Assembly: GCA_964520885.1 (NCBI GenBank)
Contig: CAZFQD010000033.1
Location: forward strand, 1 to 18,189
Source of the DNA: CAZFQD01 sp964520885
GTDB taxonomy: Bacteria; Bacillota; Clostridia; Oscillospirales; SIG519
DNA: 18,189 nt
Reading direction: 5' to 3'
Below the pieces are notes generated by a model. It did no database searches and was not told where the DNA came from. It worked only from the letters and a program-made list of their open reading frames with translations. Within the stretch, counting starts at the first letter, position 1, and each line of letters begins with the position of its first letter. The position numbers and the translations under genes were made by a program. This document shows, piece by piece, positions 14,587-18,189 of the stretch.

Positions 14587-15481
14587 TCTTATTAATACCT
14601 CCTATCCAATAGCGAACTAATGTAATAGCATTGTTAGAAAGCTTAACTGGACTTTTTCTAAGAGTAGATAAAATATCTAAAAAAGCCTCTTTTTTATTTT
14701 GTATGTAATAAACCTTCATTAGCAATAAATATGGCTCTTCAAAACTTGTATGACTTTTCAAATAAATATACCCTACATCAATTGCACGAACGAATTCCTT
14801 TAATTCAATAAAAGTTTCCATTATTTCTTTAAACACAACTGAATCTATCTCATTATTTCGTTTTATTAACTCTTGTCCTGCATTTCCTAAAATATATGCA
14901 AATTTAAACTTGCTGTTGCTATCCATTAAATCCATTTTCATATAATGATATATTGTTCTAATTAATTCAATAGTAATACTATCATTTTGTTTGTTTTTTT
15001 CATATTTTACTATTAATTCTTTTATAATATTTTCAAATTGGCGTTTTATTTCTAACATTGCAGAGGCGGCATAGTGAGAAGTTTCAGAGTCATTATCATT
15101 AATTGCTAATTTTAATTGTTTAACATATTTACTTGCATCTGATTTTAAAACTTCAAGCATTAAATGTCTTTTTACTTGAACATTATCTATAAGCAAAGCC
15201 TCTTCAAGAGGAACAATATTAATCTTTTCATCATAATTATAATGAGAGATAATATTTTCTTCTTTTTCTTCCCTACTCATTATTCCTCTTAAATCAATTT
15301 TATCGTTTTCTTTGTTAGTTATTTCATATATGACACTAATTAAAGCAAAAAGAAATCCAGAAAAAGGAATAAGCAAAAAAATTATTAAATAGCAAAAGCC
15401 TAATTTCCCTCTAAGTTTTATAGCTAAAATGCCAAATACTATAGAAATTATCATATGACTTATCCAGAAAAACCACCACAT
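14573..15481 (-). CDS. pelE: PelE, membrane protein with TPR-like helices
   Basis: The 302 residues have two N-terminal membrane helices (about 1-22 and 30-52), a charged linker, and a long all-helical region (about 90-295) that resembles TPR-type repeats (FIELKEFVRAIDVGYIYLKSH and the following helices). This fits PelE, which binds PelD in the inner-membrane synthase complex. Sequence similarity within PelE is low, so the call rests on topology, length and position between pelD and pelA. I chose the ATG at 15481 because GGTGG lies eight bases before it; the GTG at 15493 would be part of that site. It ends within the start of pelA (14-base overlap). A heptamer array separates it from pelD. 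Confidence 0.85.
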   Translation of the reverse strand: MWWFFWISHMIISIVFGILAIKLRGKLGFCYLIIFLLIPFSGFLFALISVIYEITNKENDKIDLRGIMSREEKEENIISHYNYDEKINIVPLEEALLIDNVQVKRHLMLEVLKSDASKYVKQLKLAINDNDSETSHYAASAMLEIKRQFENIIKELIVKYEKNKQNDSITIELIRTIYHYMKMDLMDSNSKFKFAYILGNAGQELIKRNNEIDSVVFKEIMETFIELKEFVRAIDVGYIYLKSHTSFEEPYLLLMKVYYIQNKKEAFLDILSTLRKSPVKLSNNAITLVRYWIGGINKNVSA

Positions 15482-15498
15482 ATTTAGCACCACCTTTT

Positions 15499-15533
15499 TT
15501 AGAAGTTAGAATTTAGAAGTTAGAGGTTAGAAC
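15499..15533. repeat. Heptamer array, TTAGAAG type x 5
   Basis: Five consecutive units TTAGAAG, TTAGAAT, TTAGAAG, TTAGAGG and TTAGAAC fill the gap between the pelD stop and the pelE Shine-Dalgarno. The word differs from the ACTTTC family, but the 7-base period is the same. On the coding strand each unit holds TAA or TAG-like stops, which cycle through all frames. Confidence 0.9.
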
Positions 15534-15536
15534 TTA

Positions 15537-17681
15537 TTATACAAATAGATAGATTTTTGCTATTTTGCAGAATACTTCAACTTTTTCAAGACGATTAATA
15601 ACATTTTTGGCATCCTCTTGGTCTGTATTTGACAAAAGAATATATAGTCTTCCGTCTTCCCAAATGCCCAAATAGTCATTTTCTCTAATTTTACTACTTG
15701 CAAGTTTGGCCATGCTCTTAATTGTTTCATAATCATTACAATCTTCAACCTGCAAAATTGTAAATACTGTTAGTTTATTTTGCATAGCCTCATAGCGAAT
15801 ACTAAATAACTTTTTAAATTCGGGTTCTCTCATAATTAAAGTGCCGGGAAAATAACTGTTTTCAACAATTGCCTCTTCGTAAAGATATGCTTTTGTAATT
15901 GACGAAGAAACAAGGCTAATAACAACTTTAAATAAATTGTAGTAATAAAGCGAAAGTTTTTCAAATTCCATTTCCTCAATTAATACAAGAGCAATAACCC
16001 TATTATCATAAACAATTGGAGCCGCCATAGCAGGCATAGAAGGATTAAAACTGTCATTTTTATAGATTTCTTTATTAATAATAATATTTTTCCATTGAGG
16101 ATAATCATCAATTCTTGCTGACCGCGGAAGAAAGTTGCCAGAATCTGCTGTTGCTGCCGCCCTTCTTAAATATGTGCCTTGTAAATTAGTTAAATAAATT
16201 GAAATTTTATTTACATTTAATATTTGCTCTAATACATCAAAGGTTGAAAACAATACTTTATCTGGCAATAAAGTGTCAAGTTCAGAAACAATACTAAATA
16301 GTCGACCATAACTGTCTCCATATTGCAAAAGTCTTTCTTCAAATTCAGCATTAATTTTTCTGTTTTCATCATAAAGCATATAAAGATAATTATAATCTTC
16401 TTTTAAATGCACAATTTCATTATCTTTAATATCAATTGTAGCATTTTTCCTTTCAACCATATATCCAACACTAACACCAATAATTAAATAGTTTACATTT
16501 AATAACATAATGTTAAGGTCATACATTACACTTTTTAATGGAACACCAACTAACATTCGTTCAGCAATTAATAAAAGGCAGGACAAACCCGCCGCAAGCA
16601 TAGATTGCCGTGTGCCAAAGAAAACTCCAACAACAATAATATATAATATTCTAAAGTCAACTGAAATAGAGCCTACTCCTATTGTGCCAAGAAAGGTTAT
16701 TAAGGCACAAATAATAAATAGAACTAAATTTTCAAGTGTTGGAATAGTATCGGTTTTACTTAAAAATTTTCTCCAAATTAAACTCTTTTTCTTTTCGGTT
16801 TTAATTCTTGTTTTTTCATTATACCAAGCCAAAGTTTTTTCATAGCCTTGAGCAAAGGAATATATTGGCACCCATTCAAGTTGAGTTTTTGCTTTGGAAT
16901 TATCATATTCAAGTTCATTTGCTGTGCTATATTTATCTGATGAGTATTCCACAAAAACGCTTGAAGGAATATAGGTGGCAAGTTCGCTTGTCGTAACAAT
17001 TTCATCTGGAAGAATATTATATGTTCCTTCAGTTGCATCTCCTGTAGAACGGAAAATTGCATCAACTAAATCACCTATGTAAATAAAATTATAAAGTTTT
17101 TCTTTGTGAAATTTTATTGTTTCTCCTTTAGAGGCGAAAAGCATTTCGGATATAATTCCTTTTGATAAGTCTTGCTCTTCACCATAGGCTAAACAAGTTC
17201 TTAAAATAACAATTTGCATATTGCTATTTTTATGCCATTTATTGCAATACTCTTCCATAATACTAAAGTTTACACCCTGTATATCAGAAGGATTAATAGC
17301 ACTATCTTCTGTAATAACTCCTTTTTTAGAAGAGTAAATATCAGTACTTGAAACAAAAATAAATTTTTTAACATTATATCGTGAGCAAAGTTCTAACATA
17401 TTTGAAAGTATATTTACATTGTAGTTAAAGGCTTCAGTATCACCGTTTAAAACATCTTTTCCACAAAGAAAAATCGCAACATCAAAGTTACCATTTTTAA
17501 TAAAGCTACCACAACTCCAACTTCTTGCATCAAGTTTATAATGCTTATGTTTAATATCTGGAATACGGCAATTTTCGCACGACATATTGTCAATAATAGA
17601 AATGTCATTTCCTTCTTTGTAAAATCGTTCAGCTGTGTGAGAACCAACAAAACCATAACCACCAATAATTAAGACCTTCAA
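15537..17681 (-). CDS. pelD: PelD with an N-terminal SDR/epimerase-like domain
   Basis: The 714 residues contain an extended SDR domain (1 to about 290), four membrane helices (about 316-407), a coiled coil (about 420-460), a GAF domain (about 465-605) and a short degenerate GGDEF domain (about 610-714). The SDR keeps the dinucleotide motif GGYGFVG (Gly7, 10, 13) and VSSTDIYS, but the region of the catalytic YxxxK reads FSIME (139-143), so normal epimerase chemistry is doubtful. In the GGDEF part, RxxD (Arg666, Asp669) is five residues before EDGRL, which replaces GGDEF; this is the c-di-GMP-binding I-site of PelD without cyclase activity. It is the first gene of the pel operon. It starts at TTG 17681, with GGAGG seven bases before it. 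The end is about 40 residues shorter than expected from P. aeruginosa PelD and stops at a repeat array. Confidence 0.92.
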   Translation of the reverse strand: MKVLIIGGYGFVGSHTAERFYKEGNDISIIDNMSCENCRIPDIKHKHYKLDARSWSCGSFIKNGNFDVAIFLCGKDVLNGDTEAFNYNVNILSNMLELCSRYNVKKFIFVSSTDIYSSKKGVITEDSAINPSDIQGVNFSIMEEYCNKWHKNSNMQIVILRTCLAYGEEQDLSKGIISEMLFASKGETIKFHKEKLYNFIYIGDLVDAIFRSTGDATEGTYNILPDEIVTTSELATYIPSSVFVEYSSDKYSTANELEYDNSKAKTQLEWVPIYSFAQGYEKTLAWYNEKTRIKTEKKKSLIWRKFLSKTDTIPTLENLVLFIICALITFLGTIGVGSISVDFRILYIIVVGVFFGTRQSMLAAGLSCLLLIAERMLVGVPLKSVMYDLNIMLLNVNYLIIGVSVGYMVERKNATIDIKDNEIVHLKEDYNYLYMLYDENRKINAEFEERLLQYGDSYGRLFSIVSELDTLLPDKVLFSTFDVLEQILNVNKISIYLTNLQGTYLRRAAATADSGNFLPRSARIDDYPQWKNIIINKEIYKNDSFNPSMPAMAAPIVYDNRVIALVLIEEMEFEKLSLYYYNLFKVVISLVSSSITKAYLYEEAIVENSYFPGTLIMREPEFKKLFSIRYEAMQNKLTVFTILQVEDCNDYETIKSMAKLASSKIRENDYLGIWEDGRLYILLSNTDQEDAKNVINRLEKVEVFCKIAKIYLFV

Positions 17682-17722
17682 TATGTCACCTCCAATAATA
17701 ACTTTTTACTTTTATTATATTT

Positions 17723-17751
17723 ATTATAAATTAATGTAACATTAAAGTCAA
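17723..17751 (-). promoter_or_regulatory. Sigma-A promoter of the pel operon
   Basis: On the minus strand TTGACT (17746-17751), a 17-base spacer and a perfect TATAAT (17723-17728) predict a start near 17716. The leader would be about 35 bases, enough for the Shine-Dalgarno but not for a riboswitch. Confidence 0.85.
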
Positions 17752-17764
17752 ATAAAAACTTTAA
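17731..17764. promoter_or_regulatory. Overlapping inverted repeats in the pel promoter (operator candidate)
   Basis: TTAATGTAACATTAA (17731-17745) is a 7-1-7 palindrome filling the spacer between -35 and -10. TTAAAGT (17742-17748) and ACTTTAA (17758-17764) form a second inverted repeat around the -35. A protein bound at either would block the polymerase. The repeats are seen; the operator function is inferred. AT-rich DNA makes chance palindromes common. Confidence 0.45.
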
Positions 17765-17788
17765 TATATAAATGTAAAAATTAAAGAA

Positions 17789-17822
17789 ATATGTGGGTTA
17801 GTTTTTTAACCAGCCCACATAT
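17789..17822 (-). terminator. Terminator of the small gene upstream of pelD
   Basis: ATATGTGGG and CCCACATAT frame an inner TGGTT/AACTA pairing with one mismatch and one wobble, loop of about four bases. On the minus strand it is followed by TTCTTTAATTTTT. It separates the 86-residue gene from the pel promoter. Confidence 0.75.
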
Positions 17823-17843
17823 ATTAGCATAATTTATTTAGAA

Positions 17844-18104
17844 TTATTTTGTTTTTCCATATAGGTTTAATCGAAACAAAAGAGAAGCATCTTCTACTAA
17901 TTCGCATTCAATTCTTGCATTTTGAAATTGCCCTTGTTTTATAAATTTTAGTATTCCAACAATACCACTTAAAGTACTTCTTAAATTTAGTTTATCTCCC
18001 TCATCGGTAACTAAAAAAACTTTACCCTTACATTTTTCTAATGTGTTTACAAAATCAGTTACATTTAAGTCTGTAATCTTAATATTTTTAATTTCATTTG
18101 ACAT
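17844..18104 (-). CDS. Small conserved-looking cytosolic protein of unknown function
   Basis: This 86-residue protein without signal or membrane segment has an alternating alpha/beta pattern: an N-terminal strand (IKNIKITDL), a helix (VTDFVNTLEKC), a strand and turn (KVFLVTDEGDKLNL), a helix (LSGIVGILKFI) and C-terminal strands (ARIECELV, LLFRLNLYG). I do not recognise it securely; it resembles short clostridial proteins with the VTDEGDK-NL element that carry uninformative names. The start is ATG 18104 with GGAGG eight bases before; the longer frame to 18143 lacks a site. It has its own terminator, so it is not part of the pel transcript. Confidence 0.8.
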   Translation of the reverse strand: MSNEIKNIKITDLNVTDFVNTLEKCKGKVFLVTDEGDKLNLRSTLSGIVGILKFIKQGQFQNARIECELVEDASLLFRLNLYGKTK

Positions 18105-18154
18105 ATGTGTTTCCTCCTTATTGTTTTGTATAAGTTTAGTCAATTGCGAAACTC

Positions 18155-18182
18155 AAAAAACCTTGATTTTATGCGGTTTTTT
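18155..18182. terminator. Possible terminator at the right edge
   Basis: AAAAAACC (18155-18162) and GGTTTTTT (18175-18182) form a stem with a 12-base loop and T-runs in both directions. It probably ends a gene lying beyond the window. The stem is mostly A-T, so the call is moderate. Confidence 0.5.
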
Positions 18183-18189
18183 AGTCTAA

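Noticed and set aside
15560..15748. Minus-strand open frame inside pelD
   Set aside because: It lies in another frame within the well-supported GGDEF-like part of PelD; low-complexity shadow.
16778..17065. Minus-strand open frame of 95 codons inside pelD
   Set aside because: It overlaps the SDR domain of PelD in another frame and its composition is not protein-like.
17682..17760. Second c-di-GMP riboswitch before pelD
   Set aside because: The promoter lies only about 35 bases before the start codon and no GEMM core is present.

Overview
The window is AT-rich and looks like the chromosome of a monoderm member of the Bacillota, most likely an uncultured clostridial lineage. The grounds are strong GGAGG-type Shine-Dalgarno sites, several TTG starts, a c-di-GMP-I riboswitch, a WalR-like box and a Pel locus without the outer-membrane genes pelB and pelC. 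It is a scaffold: 100 Ns at 10941-11040 join two contigs whose ends share the same 55 bases.

Left part (1-3450). A secreted LysM-CAP wall protein sits behind a WalR-like box and converges on a GAPDH gene, with a bidirectional hairpin between them. A gene-poor stretch of about 500 bases follows, with a perfect 36-base palindrome. Next come a near-consensus promoter, a c-di-GMP-I riboswitch and a small cytosolic histidine-kinase-like protein whose H-box histidine is replaced by tyrosine.

Centre and right part (3454-17681, all minus strand). In transcription order this is pelD (with an N-terminal SDR/epimerase domain), pelE, pelA (DUF2194, deacetylase-like), pelF, a small IVS-like element, pelG, two CotH-family genes, a VTC-domain gene, a DUF4956 membrane gene and a membrane-anchored NodB deacetylase. 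The pelDEAFG order matches Gram-positive Pel exopolysaccharide operons. A good sigma-A promoter lies directly before pelD with two overlapping inverted repeats. PelD keeps the RxxD c-di-GMP-binding motif while its GGDEF site is degenerate, so Pel export is probably controlled by c-di-GMP after translation, and the histidine-kinase-like gene is controlled by the same messenger at RNA level.

A recurrent theme is that a catalytically degraded module lies near an intact one. The PelA deacetylase motifs look lost, while the NodB enzyme at the operon end has all of them. One CotH protein keeps both key aspartates and its neighbour keeps one. The SDR domain on PelD has no YxxxK. The wider gaps between operon genes carry arrays of 7-base repeats, and between pelF and pelG such arrays form 23-base inverted ends around half of a four-helix-bundle (23S IVS-type) gene. 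The contig break falls exactly at the edge of that element.

Right end. A short gene of unknown function (86 aa) with its own terminator precedes the pel promoter.
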